Counted from the first letter of the stretch, positions 9,371-17,791 are shown. The stretch is DNA of 64,000 nucleotides from Saezia sanguinis (GCF_003991585.1 NZ_PQSP01000009.1:1-64000); one strand, 5' to 3'. Notes: a model not told the origin generated them from the letters alone. Program-made: numbers and translations.

Positions 9371-10151
9371 CAGCGGTCAGTGGCACTTCCACCAGTTGTA
9401 TATGCCTGGGGCCCCTGGGTGAAGCGCCGTAGTAGCGCCTGAACCAGGCGAGTCCGCTTTCTCCTGCCAGATTAACGCGGTAAACGCCGCCTTTCTCGGT
9501 GGCGTGGTACATCCAGATATTCTGGTCGTCTTTCAAAATCAGGCCGACATGGTAAAACGAAATGCCGCCTTTGAATCTGCCGTCTGGTTTGGAGATGGCG
9601 AAATAATAAATGCGGTCAGTTTGCAACTGTGCCAGTATGGCAGCGAAGTCGCTGCTGTCAACGTCAACGCCTCTTAAATCAAGCGCATTCCATAAATGGC
9701 TATCCACGTTTTGGTTTGCATACGGGTTGGGGATCAGCTGCCGGGGCAGTCCGTCCGTCAGGTTCAAAATCAGGTCAAGGCCAAAATCCCAGTCTTCTCC
9801 CATGGGGGCTGTCGGGCCGGAGTCACCCAGCCGGTCGCGTTTGGCTTCATTGAGTGGCAAGGCCTGGTCCCAGATGGCGCGGCTGATGGCGGTCGTCAGG
9901 CCGCTGCAGTTGAGTCCGGCAGATGCAAACTCCAGGCTTTGATCGGCCCAGGTTGTCCAGCGACCATGCTCGTCCAGTGCGCCGTCAGCCCGGTAAGGCA
10001 GTCCTCTGAAACATTCCATTTTAGCCAGCGGTGTTTGTGCTGTTGCCACACAGGTCTGCGGCGTTTCTGCTCTGGCATGGGCCGACCCGGTCAATAAAAC
10101 AAAGAAAAGTGCGCAGGCCCAGATGCCGGGCTGGCTCAAAGAAAAACGCAT
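9366..10151 (-). CDS. Exported NlpC/P60-like cysteine hydrolase (tentative)
   Basis: The protein has 261 residues when started at the ATG at 10151; a TTG at 10169 is possible but less likely. Residues 1-28 form a signal peptide ending in AHARA. The mature domain has a nucleophile-like cysteine at the start of a helix (LNCSGL, Cys82) and, about 120 residues on, His201 at the start of a strand (SFYHVGLIL) with another His at 216 (WMYHAT). This C...H order is that of NlpC/P60 and related papain-fold amidases that cut peptidoglycan stem peptides. The family call is inference from these motifs. It converges on the gene before it and diverges from the ygiW-like gene. Confidence 0.55.
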   Translation of the reverse strand: MRFSLSQPGIWACALFFVLLTGSAHARAETPQTCVATAQTPLAKMECFRGLPYRADGALDEHGRWTTWADQSLEFASAGLNCSGLTTAISRAIWDQALPLNEAKRDRLGDSGPTAPMGEDWDFGLDLILNLTDGLPRQLIPNPYANQNVDSHLWNALDLRGVDVDSSDFAAILAQLQTDRIYYFAISKPDGRFKGGISFYHVGLILKDDQNIWMYHATEKGGVYRVNLAGESGLAWFRRYYGASPRGPRHIQLVEVPLTAG

Positions 10152-10302
10152 ATCGAACTCAAACTTCAAAATGGAACAATCTGACCACAGGGATGCATGG
10201 TCTTACTGTGCTGTATTCTGCCATCATTCGCAAGATGCAGTTGCCATCCCTATTTTGATGATATGTATGTCGGCAGGGCTGCCGGCCTGTTTTTTTATTG
10301 TT

Positions 10303-10319
10303 CTTAACCAGTTTTTAAT
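10303..10319 (+). promoter_or_regulatory. PmrA/QseB-type direct-repeat box
   Basis: CTTAAC-CAGTT-TTTAAT matches the two half sites spaced by five bases that PmrA/QseB-class response regulators bind (YTTAAK-N5-YTTAAK). It lies 118 bases upstream of the ygiW-like gene that heads the qseBC-like operon, suggesting autoregulation. Confidence 0.55.
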
Positions 10320-10436
10320 ATTTGACCGATATCCTTTCATACATGGACGCATTTTTCCTCTGTGGGAAGAAATGCCAAGCTAAGCCGGACATGTCTGTTG
10401 GACGTGTGCCGTTATCTACTGATAGAGAGGTAAAAT

Positions 10437-10871
10437 ATGTTGAAAAATTCTGTGGTTCCAAGTCAATCGGGCAAGCGTGTTCAACCCGGCGTGAGAAAAT
10501 ATGGTTTTATCATGGCGCTGGTGGCGTCGCTGGCGATGCTGGTGCCTGCGGCTGATGTCATGGCCAATGAGGTGAACCGTGTCAATAACGTGGGCGGGTT
10601 CAGCGGGCCCGGGCCTGACCTGGTGACCGTGCAGCAGGCTTTGGCCATGCGGGACGACGCCCGGGTTTCCCTGCAAGGCAGCATTACCCGCAGCCTGGGC
10701 GATGAAACCTACATGTTTGTTGACGCAACCGGCAGCATTGAGGTGGAGATTGATCACCGTGTCTGGCGCGGGCAGCAGATTACGCCGCAGGATGTGGTGG
10801 TTATCTCCGGTGAAGTGGACAGGGAATGGAATCACGTGTCTATCGATGTTTCTTCGGTGGTCAAACCGTAA
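10437..10871 (+). CDS. ygiW: YgiW/YdeI-family periplasmic OB-fold protein
   Basis: The gene encodes 144 residues with a long N-terminal signal segment cut near residue 43 (VMA|NEV). The mature part starts GGFSGPGPDLVTVQQALAMRDDARVSLQGSITRSLGDETYMFVDATGSIEVEIDHRVWRG in pieces typical of the bacterial OB-fold (BOF, YgiW/YdeI) family. These small periplasmic proteins are linked to stress tolerance and ligand sensing. The ATG at 10437 follows GAGAGG. It lies 72 bases before the response regulator on the same strand, repeating the ygiW-qseBC operon known from Pasteurellaceae, so it probably works with this two-component system. Confidence 0.85.
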   Translation: MLKNSVVPSQSGKRVQPGVRKYGFIMALVASLAMLVPAADVMANEVNRVNNVGGFSGPGPDLVTVQQALAMRDDARVSLQGSITRSLGDETYMFVDATGSIEVEIDHRVWRGQQITPQDVVVISGEVDREWNHVSIDVSSVVKP

Positions 10872-10943
10872 CAGCGCAACACAGGCTTGTGCCGGGGTAT
10901 TTTGTTTGCGAAAACCGGCAGAGGCGGTTAACCAGGGGGCCGC

Positions 10944-11606
10944 ATGCGTATTCTTCTGATTGAAGACGATCCGATTATTGGCGACGGTATCAAGGCCGGG
11001 CTGACAGATCTTGATTATGCGGTGGACTGGTTTACCGATGGCCGCATCGGCCTGCAGGCGGGCAAGAGCGCCGACTACGATGCGGTTGTGCTGGATTTGA
11101 GCCTGCCTTCTGTGGACGGGCTGGACATTTTGCAGGCGTGGCGCGCCGGCGGGCAAACGTTTCCGGTGCTGGTATTAACCGCGCGCAGCAGCCTGGAAAA
11201 CCGGGTGGACGGGCTGAACCTGGGGGCTGATGATTACCTGGGCAAGCCTTTTGCGCTTGAAGAACTCAATGCAAGGTTGCGTGCGCTGATCCGCCGCAGC
11301 AACGGGACGGCGGCGGCGGTTCTGGTGCATGGAGATATCACCTTCGACCCCGAGCGGCGCCTAATATGCAAGCAGGGCAAAGAGGTTGCACTCAGCCCGA
11401 AAGAGATGATGCTGGTGGAGCTGTTTTTGCTGCGCAAAGACAAGGTGCTGTCCAAGGAGCAGATTGAAGAAAAGCTTTACCCATGGGGCGATGAGATTGC
11501 CAGCAACGCGGTTGGCGTGCATATCCATCACATCCGCCGTAAACTGGGTGAGGGCTTTATCCAGACTGTTTATGGCCTTGGCTATACCCTGGGAGCACCT
11601 GAATAA
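10944..11606 (+). CDS. qseB: OmpR-family response regulator (QseB/PmrA-like)
   Basis: The protein has 220 residues: a receiver domain (1-115) with acidic pocket D8/D9, phosphoacceptor D51 (VVLDLSLP), T79 and K101, then a winged-helix DNA-binding domain (about 125-218, with SPKEMMLVELFL and the recognition region NAVGVHIHHIRRKLG). It activates or represses promoters after phosphorylation by the kinase encoded next. The kinase ATG overlaps the TAA by one base, so the two are translationally coupled. QseB, PmrA, BasR and TctD are close relatives. The gene order with ygiW and the upstream CTTAAC box favours QseB-like, but the signal is unknown. Confidence 0.9.
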   Translation: MRILLIEDDPIIGDGIKAGLTDLDYAVDWFTDGRIGLQAGKSADYDAVVLDLSLPSVDGLDILQAWRAGGQTFPVLVLTARSSLENRVDGLNLGADDYLGKPFALEELNARLRALIRRSNGTAAAVLVHGDITFDPERRLICKQGKEVALSPKEMMLVELFLLRKDKVLSKEQIEEKLYPWGDEIASNAVGVHIHHIRRKLGEGFIQTVYGLGYTLGAPE

Positions 11607-12979
11607 TGGCAAAGCGCACCTGGAGCCTGCGTTTAAGGCTCAGCCTTTTTTTTGCCGTGCTGCTGTTTGTGGCATGGTCGGTGGCGGCGGTATTTTCCTG
11701 GTGGCAAAGCAAGCGGCATATTGATACGTTCTTTGACACGCAGCAGATGCTGTTTGCCAAGCAACTGGCTTCCGCAGAATATGTGTCCGTGGCAGGCCAT
11801 CTTCCTGATACAGACGACATGCTGTCTGACCATGGCGATGAAGGCGATCAGGAGGATGACGCCCTGGCGTTTGCCGTGTTCCGTGCCGATGGCACGCTGT
11901 TGCTCAACGACGGGGAAGAGGGCAAACACTTTCCGTTCATGCCGCATGCCAGCGGGTTTATCAACATGCATGTGGATGGCGACCCGTGGCGCATTGTCTG
12001 GCTGACCTCGCTGGATGGGCAGGTGGTTGTTGCTGTCGGGCAGGAGCTTGAATACCGCGACGATATGGCCTTTGCCATGCTCGCCGGCCAGATGCTGCCC
12101 TGGGCGCTGCTGCTGCCGGTGCTGCTGTTTGGGCTGGTCTGGATGCTGACGCGCGAACTGGCACCGTTGCGCGGTGTGGCAGGCAATCTGGAAAAGCGCC
12201 CGCCCGAAGACACTTCCCCCATTGAGATGGACGTTCAATCTGAAGTGCGGCCACTGGTGAATGCGCTCAACAACCTGTTTGTGCGCATTGACGCCATGCT
12301 CCGGCGCGAGCGGGTATTCATTTCTGACGCAGCGCACGAACTGCGCACCCCCCTGGCAGGGCTGAGTGTGCAGGCGCAGGTTGCGCGCAATGCCAAACAG
12401 CCTGAAACCCGCGACCATGCGCTCGCACAGATGCAAAAAGGCATTGGCCGCGCCAGCCGTCTGGTGGAGCAGTTGCTGACGCTGTTCCGGCTTGAGTCCT
12501 TGGATGCCGGAAAAAAACAGGCCGATTCCCAACAACATCTGGGCCAGGCGCTGTTGAGATGGGACCAGCTTGTGCAAACGGCAGTAGCAGATTTTGAAGC
12601 ACAGGCAGAGGCCAAAGGCATCACACTGTCTGTCTGCGATGAATCTCAGGAACGCACCGTGCTGGGGCAACCTGAACTGCTGGAAATTTTACTGCGCAAC
12701 ATCATTGGCAATGCAGTCAAATACACGCCCGAGGCAGGAGAGATTGCCGTCTGCCTGAACACCACGGGGCTGACAGTGAGCAATACCAGCACCGGGATGG
12801 ATGCGGCCACGGTGGCACGGCTGGGCGAGCGCTTTTTCAGGCCTCCGGGGCAGGCCGAATCCGGCAGCGGGCTCGGGCTTTCCATTGCACAGCGTATTGC
12901 ACAACTGCATGGGTTGAACATGGATATCAGCGCCAGCCAGGGGCGGTTTACGGTCACGGTGGCGTTTCCCCCCGCCTGA
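11606..12979 (+). CDS. qseC: Two-component sensor histidine kinase (QseC-like)
   Basis: This inner-membrane kinase has 457 residues: a first membrane segment at about 13-33, a periplasmic loop of about 130 residues rich in acidic residues (DDMLSDHGDEGDQEDD), a second segment at about 163-182, a short HAMP-like linker, the H box with phosphorylated His244 (SDAAHELRTPLAGL), and a catalytic ATPase domain with N box (NIIGNAVKYTP) and G box (GSGLGLSIAQRIAQLHG). It phosphorylates the regulator encoded just upstream. The acidic sensor loop could bind cations or cationic peptides, as in PmrB/QseC relatives; this is inference. Confidence 0.9.
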   Translation: MAKRTWSLRLRLSLFFAVLLFVAWSVAAVFSWWQSKRHIDTFFDTQQMLFAKQLASAEYVSVAGHLPDTDDMLSDHGDEGDQEDDALAFAVFRADGTLLLNDGEEGKHFPFMPHASGFINMHVDGDPWRIVWLTSLDGQVVVAVGQELEYRDDMAFAMLAGQMLPWALLLPVLLFGLVWMLTRELAPLRGVAGNLEKRPPEDTSPIEMDVQSEVRPLVNALNNLFVRIDAMLRRERVFISDAAHELRTPLAGLSVQAQVARNAKQPETRDHALAQMQKGIGRASRLVEQLLTLFRLESLDAGKKQADSQQHLGQALLRWDQLVQTAVADFEAQAEAKGITLSVCDESQERTVLGQPELLEILLRNIIGNAVKYTPEAGEIAVCLNTTGLTVSNTSTGMDAATVARLGERFFRPPGQAESGSGLGLSIAQRIAQLHGLNMDISASQGRFTVTVAFPPA

Positions 12980-13013
12980 GCGTCTGAGGTTGACAGGCCG
13001 CCGATGCTGCGCA

Positions 13014-13057
13014 ATCAGTGCGTTATCAGCGTGCCATCAGTGTGGTGTCAGTGCGCT
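13014..13057. repeat. Four degenerate 11-bp tandem units between convergent genes
   Basis: Units at 13014, 13025, 13036 and 13047 each begin (A/G)TCAG(T/C)G. They fill the gap between the kinase stop and the convergent HAD gene. No promoter is expected here, so an operator is unlikely. Confidence 0.5.
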
Positions 13058-13058
13058 A

Positions 13059-13742
13059 TTAACGCAGTTGCTGCCATTGTGTAATGGCAGCAGGCAGCTC
13101 TGCCAATGTGGGCATTTCTGCAATGGGTGCGGGCGCGCCTTCGGGCGCCTGTAGACCAATGCGGTTATGCCAGAATGTTGGAATACCGACTTTCGCGGTG
13201 CCAAACAGGTCGTAAGCAGAACCCGCGACAAAAACCGCTTTATCCGCTTTGGTGCCGGCAAGTTCCAGCGCCAGTTGGTAAGGGCGCGGGTCGGGTTTAT
13301 AAAATCCGGCCTGGTCTGATGTAACCACCACATCAAAAGGCACCCCGACAAGCTCTGCGGCCATGTGCCCCAGGCGGTCGGAACAGTTGGTAACCACGCC
13401 CAGCCGGTACTGCTGTTTTAATGCATGCAGCACAGCGGCTGCTTCAGGCCAGGGGCGAAGGTTTTTCCAGTTGTCGTCAAGTTGCTGCGCCAGGCGGCCA
13501 TCCAGGCCGGCTTCCAGCGCGGCTTCTCGCACCAGCGTTTCGTACGGGCGGTACGCGCCGCAGCCGTAGGTGAGTTTCAGGTAAGTCATGCGCCACTTTT
13601 TTCCCAGTGCTTCTGAGCCGGCGGTTTCGTTCCAGACCTGCCACGAGTCAAGCAGTGCGGTGAGCAGGTCAAACAAAATGATGCGGGTGGTGCTGGCAGG
13701 TGGATGGCTTGGTGACAATGGGTTGGCTTGGGGCTGGCTCAT
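13059..13742 (-). CDS. HAD-superfamily hydrolase, haloacid dehalogenase type II-like
   Basis: The protein has 227 residues from the ATG at 13742, which follows TTTGGAGGAAAG. HAD motif I is IILFDLLTALLDSW with the nucleophilic Asp, motif II is VVTNCSD, motif III is KPDPRPY with its Lys, and motif IV is FVAGSAYDLFGTAKVG. This matches the (S)-2-haloacid dehalogenase / phosphoglycolate-phosphatase-like branch, which hydrolyses a C-halogen or phosphate ester through an aspartyl intermediate. The substrate cannot be named. It lies 33 bases after RidA on the same strand and close to a LysR regulator and a D-amino-acid enzyme, so it may serve the same catabolic unit. Confidence 0.8.
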   Translation of the reverse strand: MSQPQANPLSPSHPPASTTRIILFDLLTALLDSWQVWNETAGSEALGKKWRMTYLKLTYGCGAYRPYETLVREAALEAGLDGRLAQQLDDNWKNLRPWPEAAAVLHALKQQYRLGVVTNCSDRLGHMAAELVGVPFDVVVTSDQAGFYKPDPRPYQLALELAGTKADKAVFVAGSAYDLFGTAKVGIPTFWHNRIGLQAPEGAPAPIAEMPTLAELPAAITQWQQLR

Positions 13743-13775
13743 GACTCTTTCCTCCAAATGAAATGATGGCTTGGG

Positions 13776-14156
13776 TTAAACCTCAGCCACCTGTGCGACA
13801 GCGTTGATTTCAATCAGGGCGCCGTAATGCAGCGTGTTGCAGGGCACAATGGTTCGGGCAGGTTTGGCATCTTTCAAAAATTCGCTGTAGACCTGATTGA
13901 CCACGGGCCACAGCGCGATGTCGGAAATAAAAATCTGCACGTTCAGCAGGTTTGGAAGCGATGACCCGGCGCTGATTAATACCGATTCCACATTTTTCAG
14001 CGCCTGCAGGGTCTGGGCCTCAATGCCTTCGGGCAGTACTTTGGAATCCAGCGGAAAAGGCAGTTGCCCTGATACAAACACAAGATTGCCTGCCACTGTG
14101 GCATGGCTGTAGTGGCCTGCGGGCAATGTGACCTGGGGGCTGTTGATTGTTTTCAT
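13776..14156 (-). CDS. RidA-family enamine/imine deaminase
   Basis: The 126-residue protein shows the RidA (YjgF/YER057c/UK114) signature: YSHATVAGNLVFVSGQLPF at the N terminus, ALKNVESVL in the middle, and the conserved arginine stretch PARTIVPCNTLHYGALIEINAVA at the end. RidA hydrolyses reactive 2-aminoacrylate and related enamines released by PLP-dependent dehydratases. A DSD1-like PLP enzyme that could release such an intermediate lies 1.2 kb away behind a LysR regulator, so a detoxifying role in that pathway is a reasonable inference. It is transcribed on the minus strand, between the LysR gene and the HAD hydrolase. Confidence 0.88.
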   Translation of the reverse strand: MKTINSPQVTLPAGHYSHATVAGNLVFVSGQLPFPLDSKVLPEGIEAQTLQALKNVESVLISAGSSLPNLLNVQIFISDIALWPVVNQVYSEFLKDAKPARTIVPCNTLHYGALIEINAVAQVAEV

Positions 14157-14324
14157 ATGAACCTTTGGTGTTACGAGGGTGTGTTAACACGTCCCAGCCA
14201 GTATAGCCAGCGGATGGTTAAGAGTAAATTAAGTATTGGTAACTGTTTTATTAAGCAAAATTGAAATGAAATCGGCCATGCACATATACCGTTTGAAATG
14301 TGGCTGTGCAGAGTGGCCATGCAT

Positions 14325-15251
14325 TCAGCCGCGCTTTTTGGCATGGCTTTGCCAGGGCGGCACAGGTGCAAACTGCTGCTTTAGCATAACCATGAAAGCG
14401 CGCACCCGTTCCGGGATGCCTTTGCGCTGGTGAGTCAGCGCAATGACCGGCGCATCGGGCAGCTTCCATCTGGGCAGCAGGCGCACCAGAAGGCCTTGTG
14501 AAATGGCCTGCTCAACATCCCACTGCGAGCGCATGACAATGCCCAGCCCTGCTTGTGCCCATGTGCGCACCACGTCGCCGTCGTTGCTGGTCAGTGTGGG
14601 CGCGATGCGGATGGTCTGTTTTTTGTTTTTCTGCTCAAAACTCCACAACGTGTTGTCTTCGTTGTTTTCCAGCAGGGCAATGCAGGGCAGGTTCAACAAG
14701 TCCTGCGGTGTTGACGGTGTGCTGCAGCGCTCCAGCAGTGCTGGCGCCGCACAGATAAAGCGCTGGTTCGGTGCAATGGTATGTGCAATGAGGTTGGAGC
14801 TGGAAAGCTCCCCGATGTGCAAAACAAGGTCAAACCGGTCCTGCTCTTCCAGCAAGGGCTGCTCTGAGAGTTTCAGCAGCACTTCAACATCCGGGTACAG
14901 GTGGTGAAACTGCGCAACAATGGTCGTCAGGTATTTCCTGCCAAAGCCAAAAGGGGCATTGATTTTTAAGCTGCCTACCAGCTTGCCGTGCTGTTGCATC
15001 ACCTCTTCCCAAAGTGCCTTGTGCTGTTGCAGCAAATGCGCGCCTTTGTGGCACAGCAGTTCCCCCTCTTGTGTAAAGTGCAGCCGCCGGGCGGTGCGGT
15101 CAACCAGGTGAATGCCCAGCCGTGCTTCCAGTTGCTTGAGCCTTTGCGTGACCGCAGAAGGGGTGACGTTAAGTAACCGCGCTGCGCCGATCAGTGTGCC
15201 GTGTGTTTTGATGGCAAGCAGAAATTGAAGATCCAGTGTATCAATCATCAT
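14325..15251 (-). CDS. LysR-family transcriptional regulator
   Basis: The protein has 308 residues: an N-terminal winged HTH (about 3-62, LQFLLAIKTHGTLIGAARLLNVTPSAVTQ with RLGIHLVDR) and a C-terminal effector-binding domain (about 90-295). Two adjacent ATG codons at 15251 and 15248 are possible starts behind AGGTTGC. It is divergent from the DSD1-like gene at 15357, the usual arrangement for a LysR regulator and its target, and the 105-base gap holds two dyads that could be its operators. RidA and HAD genes follow on the same strand. The inducer is unknown. Confidence 0.92.
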   Translation of the reverse strand: MMIDTLDLQFLLAIKTHGTLIGAARLLNVTPSAVTQRLKQLEARLGIHLVDRTARRLHFTQEGELLCHKGAHLLQQHKALWEEVMQQHGKLVGSLKINAPFGFGRKYLTTIVAQFHHLYPDVEVLLKLSEQPLLEEQDRFDLVLHIGELSSSNLIAHTIAPNQRFICAAPALLERCSTPSTPQDLLNLPCIALLENNEDNTLWSFEQKNKKQTIRIAPTLTSNDGDVVRTWAQAGLGIVMRSQWDVEQAISQGLLVRLLPRWKLPDAPVIALTHQRKGIPERVRAFMVMLKQQFAPVPPWQSHAKKRG

Positions 15252-15265
15252 GCAACCTGATTTAA

Positions 15266-15312
15266 GTTTAGAAAAACTAAACCATAGAGTTAAAAAGTAT
15301 TAATTTATACTT
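15266..15312. promoter_or_regulatory. Divergent LysR-type operator region
   Basis: Two dyads lie between the divergent starts. GTTTAG-N5-CTAAAC at 15266-15282 fits the T-N11-A LysR pattern. AAGTAT-N6-ATACTT lies at 15295-15312. Their spacing resembles recognition and activation half-regions of a LysR site. Confidence 0.55.
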
Positions 15313-15356
15313 AAAGATACTCTGTTTATACTGGGCACAACATGATGGAGGTCATA

Positions 15357-16502
15357 ATGCCCACGCAAGCAACTCAAATACCGGCCGGCCCCGAGACGCC
15401 TTATCTTTTGCTGGACGTGCGTAAGCTCGATGCCAATATCCGGCGCATGAAAGCACACCTGGCGCCGTTGAAGGTGACGTTGCGGCCCCATGTCAAAACG
15501 AATAAATCAATCCCGGTGGCAAGCCGTTTTTTTGATACAGCGGCAAAGCCCATTACGGTTTCAACGCTGCATGAAGCAGACTTTTTCTTTCAGCACGGGT
15601 TTACGGATATTTTGTACGGCGTGGCAATTGTCCCCAACAAGTTCGGGCATGTCAGAGAGTTGCTGCTGGCCGGGGCCGATCTCAAGCTGATTTTGGATAA
15701 TACGCAGACCGCCCGGCTTTTGCTGGACTTTGCCTTGCTGCACCGGCTGCCGCTTAAAGTGCTGCTTGAAATTGACAGTGATGGCCACCGCTCAGGCCTG
15801 CCGCCGTGCGCGCCGGAAATTGAAGAGATTGTGAAACTGCTGAAAGGCAGCCCGGTGGACATTGTTGGCGTGATGACGCACGCGGGCAATTCGTACAACA
15901 GCCGCTCAATGGCAGAAATTGAGCGCTACGCCGACCAGGAGCGCGATGCCGTGGTTGCCAGCGCCGACATGCTCAGGGCCCTGGGCGCGCACGTGCGCAT
16001 GGTGAGCGTGGGCTCCACCCCCACCGCATTGTTCAGTAAAGACCTGAAGGGGGTGACCGAAGTCAGGGCCGGGGTGTTTGCGTTTTTTGACCTGGTCATG
16101 GCTGGCCTTGGTGTGTGCGGGTTGAATGACATTGCGCTTTCTGTTGCTACCACGGTGATCGGGCATCAGAAAGAAAAAGGCTGGATCATTACCGATGCGG
16201 GCTGGATGGCCTTGTCGCGTGACCGTGGCACTGCCAGCCAGAAAGTCGACCAGGGTTATGGCGTGGTGTGCAACATGCAGGGTGAACCGATAGATGATTT
16301 GATTGTGGTTGCCGCCAACCAGGAGCACGGCATTATCAGTTCCAGAAGCGGCGGCCCTGTAAACCTGCTGCCGGTGGGCACACCACTGCGCATTCTGCCC
16401 AACCATGCCTGCTCCACGGCGGCACAGTATGGCGGCTACCACCTGCTGCATGGCGAAGATGAAGGAGCTGCTTACTGGCCCAGAATCAACGGGTGGGCAT
16501 AA
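15357..16502 (+). CDS. DSD1/D-threonine aldolase-family PLP enzyme (alanine racemase fold)
   Basis: The protein has 381 residues. The ATG at 15357 follows TGGAGGTC; an in-frame ATG at 15342 lacks a site. The N-terminal barrel carries the PLP lysine in LRPHVKTNK, and the C-terminal domain carries the metal-site motif PNHAC. A His-x-Cys pair is the zinc site described for eukaryotic-type D-serine dehydratase, whereas characterised D-threonine aldolases use His-x-Asp. D-serine or 3-hydroxy-amino-acid dehydratase is therefore somewhat favoured over aldolase. A nearby RidA gene fits release of an enamine product. The enzyme is cytoplasmic and probably controlled by the divergent LysR protein. It converges with the retron reverse transcriptase. 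Confidence 0.8.
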   Translation: MPTQATQIPAGPETPYLLLDVRKLDANIRRMKAHLAPLKVTLRPHVKTNKSIPVASRFFDTAAKPITVSTLHEADFFFQHGFTDILYGVAIVPNKFGHVRELLLAGADLKLILDNTQTARLLLDFALLHRLPLKVLLEIDSDGHRSGLPPCAPEIEEIVKLLKGSPVDIVGVMTHAGNSYNSRSMAEIERYADQERDAVVASADMLRALGAHVRMVSVGSTPTALFSKDLKGVTEVRAGVFAFFDLVMAGLGVCGLNDIALSVATTVIGHQKEKGWIITDAGWMALSRDRGTASQKVDQGYGVVCNMQGEPIDDLIVVAANQEHGIISSRSGGPVNLLPVGTPLRILPNHACSTAAQYGGYHLLHGEDEGAAYWPRINGWA

Positions 16503-16559
16503 AGGCCGGCATTGTGCTGATACACTGTGCGGCAAAGAGGCGGGCAGTGCAGGATCAGG

Positions 16560-17564
16560 TCAGGCGAGTTTTAATTGCGCCCGCATGTGCTGAATGGCGG
16601 ATTTGGCCTGCTGAAAATAGGCGTCTTGCGGGTTGGCCTGTAATACGAAATTCACCTTTCCCAACAGGCTGGCAAGGTACCGCATTACACCATTGTGTCC
16701 GTGCGGGAGGTAGGTTTGATCTGCGGTTTGGGTTAAATGGGACTGCACGCCGTATTTCTGGCAGAAGTAAATCTCTTTTCTTAACGCTTTGCGGTACTGG
16801 ACTGGCGCCTGCACTTTTTCATTGACAACCAGGCCGGTCACCACCTGTTGCTGGTGCCGGGTGGAGAGCCTGGTTTTCTTCAGGTTAAGGCTAAACCCCA
16901 TGGCCTGCAAAAAATTCTGCACCTTGTTTTTAACCGCGCGGGCATCCAGGTCGCCGGAAAACACCATGTCGTCACAATAGCGGGTGTAGGTAATACCGCG
17001 TTCGCTGCACCAGCGCCCCATATGGTCGTCAAACGGTTTCAGCACCAGGTTGGATATGTCCGCAGAGGTCGGTGCGCCCTGTGGCAGATAGTCGCGATAA
17101 CAGCACAGGTGTGTGAGCAGTGTTCTGACCGAGGGCGGAAAGTAGACATAAGGAAAGGCCTGGCTATAAACCATCGGGAACGTGATGGTACCGAAAAAAT
17201 CCTCAATATCCAGCCTGAGCACCTGCGGTTGCCTGAGGTGGGGCGTTGCATTGGCAAAGACATTGGCTTTGGGATGGTAGGCTGTGGCATGTGGGGAGAC
17301 AGGCATTTCCGCCAGAACATGGTGCAGGATGTTTTTCTGTACCTGCTTGAGCAAAGGGTCAGGTACCAGCAGGTGGCGCGCAGAGCCATCACGCTTGGGA
17401 ATGACGGCACGGGCATAGTGCTTGCCGATGTGCCTGCTGAGCGCATACAGGCAGGCAATCTGTTTTTCACCCGTCCATGCTGTGTTGCCAAACAGCCTGA
17501 AAGACAGCAACAGTTCCTTGCAGTGCTCAGCGGTGCAGTACTTCCATAAATCGTTGTCTGGCAC
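16560..17564 (-). CDS. Retron reverse transcriptase
   Basis: The protein has 334 residues. The GTG at 17564 was chosen because AGGAG lies five bases upstream; an in-frame GTG at 17579 lacks such a site. Retron hallmarks are present: the NAxxH motif (N105-ATP-H109), the catalytic Asp in RLDIEDFF (119-124), PQGAPTS (161-167), the active-site box YCDD (196-199, Cys instead of the usual Ala), and the retron-specific VTG triplet (242-244). A thumb-like basic C-terminal domain follows. It would use the msr-msd RNA transcribed just upstream (17610-17803) as primer and template to make branched msDNA. No effector domain is fused, and no effector gene is adjacent. Group II intron and DGR polymerases are less likely because of NAxxH and VTG. 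Confidence 0.93.
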   Translation of the reverse strand: MPDNDLWKYCTAEHCKELLLSFRLFGNTAWTGEKQIACLYALSRHIGKHYARAVIPKRDGSARHLLVPDPLLKQVQKNILHHVLAEMPVSPHATAYHPKANVFANATPHLRQPQVLRLDIEDFFGTITFPMVYSQAFPYVYFPPSVRTLLTHLCCYRDYLPQGAPTSADISNLVLKPFDDHMGRWCSERGITYTRYCDDMVFSGDLDARAVKNKVQNFLQAMGFSLNLKKTRLSTRHQQQVVTGLVVNEKVQAPVQYRKALRKEIYFCQKYGVQSHLTQTADQTYLPHGHNGVMRYLASLLGKVNFVLQANPQDAYFQQAKSAIQHMRAQLKLA

Positions 17565-17609
17565 TTTGGCTCCTATCACACGGACCGTGAAAAACCCTGG
17601 AGAAAAAGG

Positions 17610-17621
17610 GCAGAGGCAATA
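17610..17621 (-). repeat. Retron a2 repeat
   Basis: Plus-strand GCAGAGGCAATA is the exact complement of a1 at 17792-17803. It closes the msr-msd RNA next to the reverse transcriptase start. Confidence 0.9.
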
Positions 17622-17791
17622 CGCTAAAGTGATTCCATCATATGTGGAGGTGTACCGAAAAGCCGAAGGCTATGCGCACATGCAATGTGCAGCGGTACAT
17701 TGGAGCATATGATGGTCTGAGTTTTCCAGGTAACCATTTACCGGCAACGACTCGCTGCCGGCCCAGATGAGGTTGACTCATCCGGATAAGC

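Noticed and set aside
10271..10297. Terminator (CGGCA-GGGC-TGCCG then T-run) on the plus strand
   Set aside because: It lies between divergent genes with no plus-strand gene upstream to terminate, so no role can be supported.
11633..12670. 345-codon minus-strand frame opposite the sensor kinase
   Set aside because: Shadow of the kinase gene; His/Gln-rich translation typical of antisense frames.
12961..13060. CRISPR array from the 11-bp repeats at 13014-13057
   Set aside because: Units are too short, degenerate and without spacers.
17579..17579. GTG at 17579 as start of the reverse transcriptase
   Set aside because: It has no ribosome site at the right distance; the GTG at 17564 has AGGAG five bases upstream and leaves more leader after a2.
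17590..17608. Terminator between a2 and the RT (CCCT-N8-AGGG then T5 on the minus strand)
   Set aside because: The stem is only four pairs and would cut the RT off its only promoter; at most a weak attenuator.
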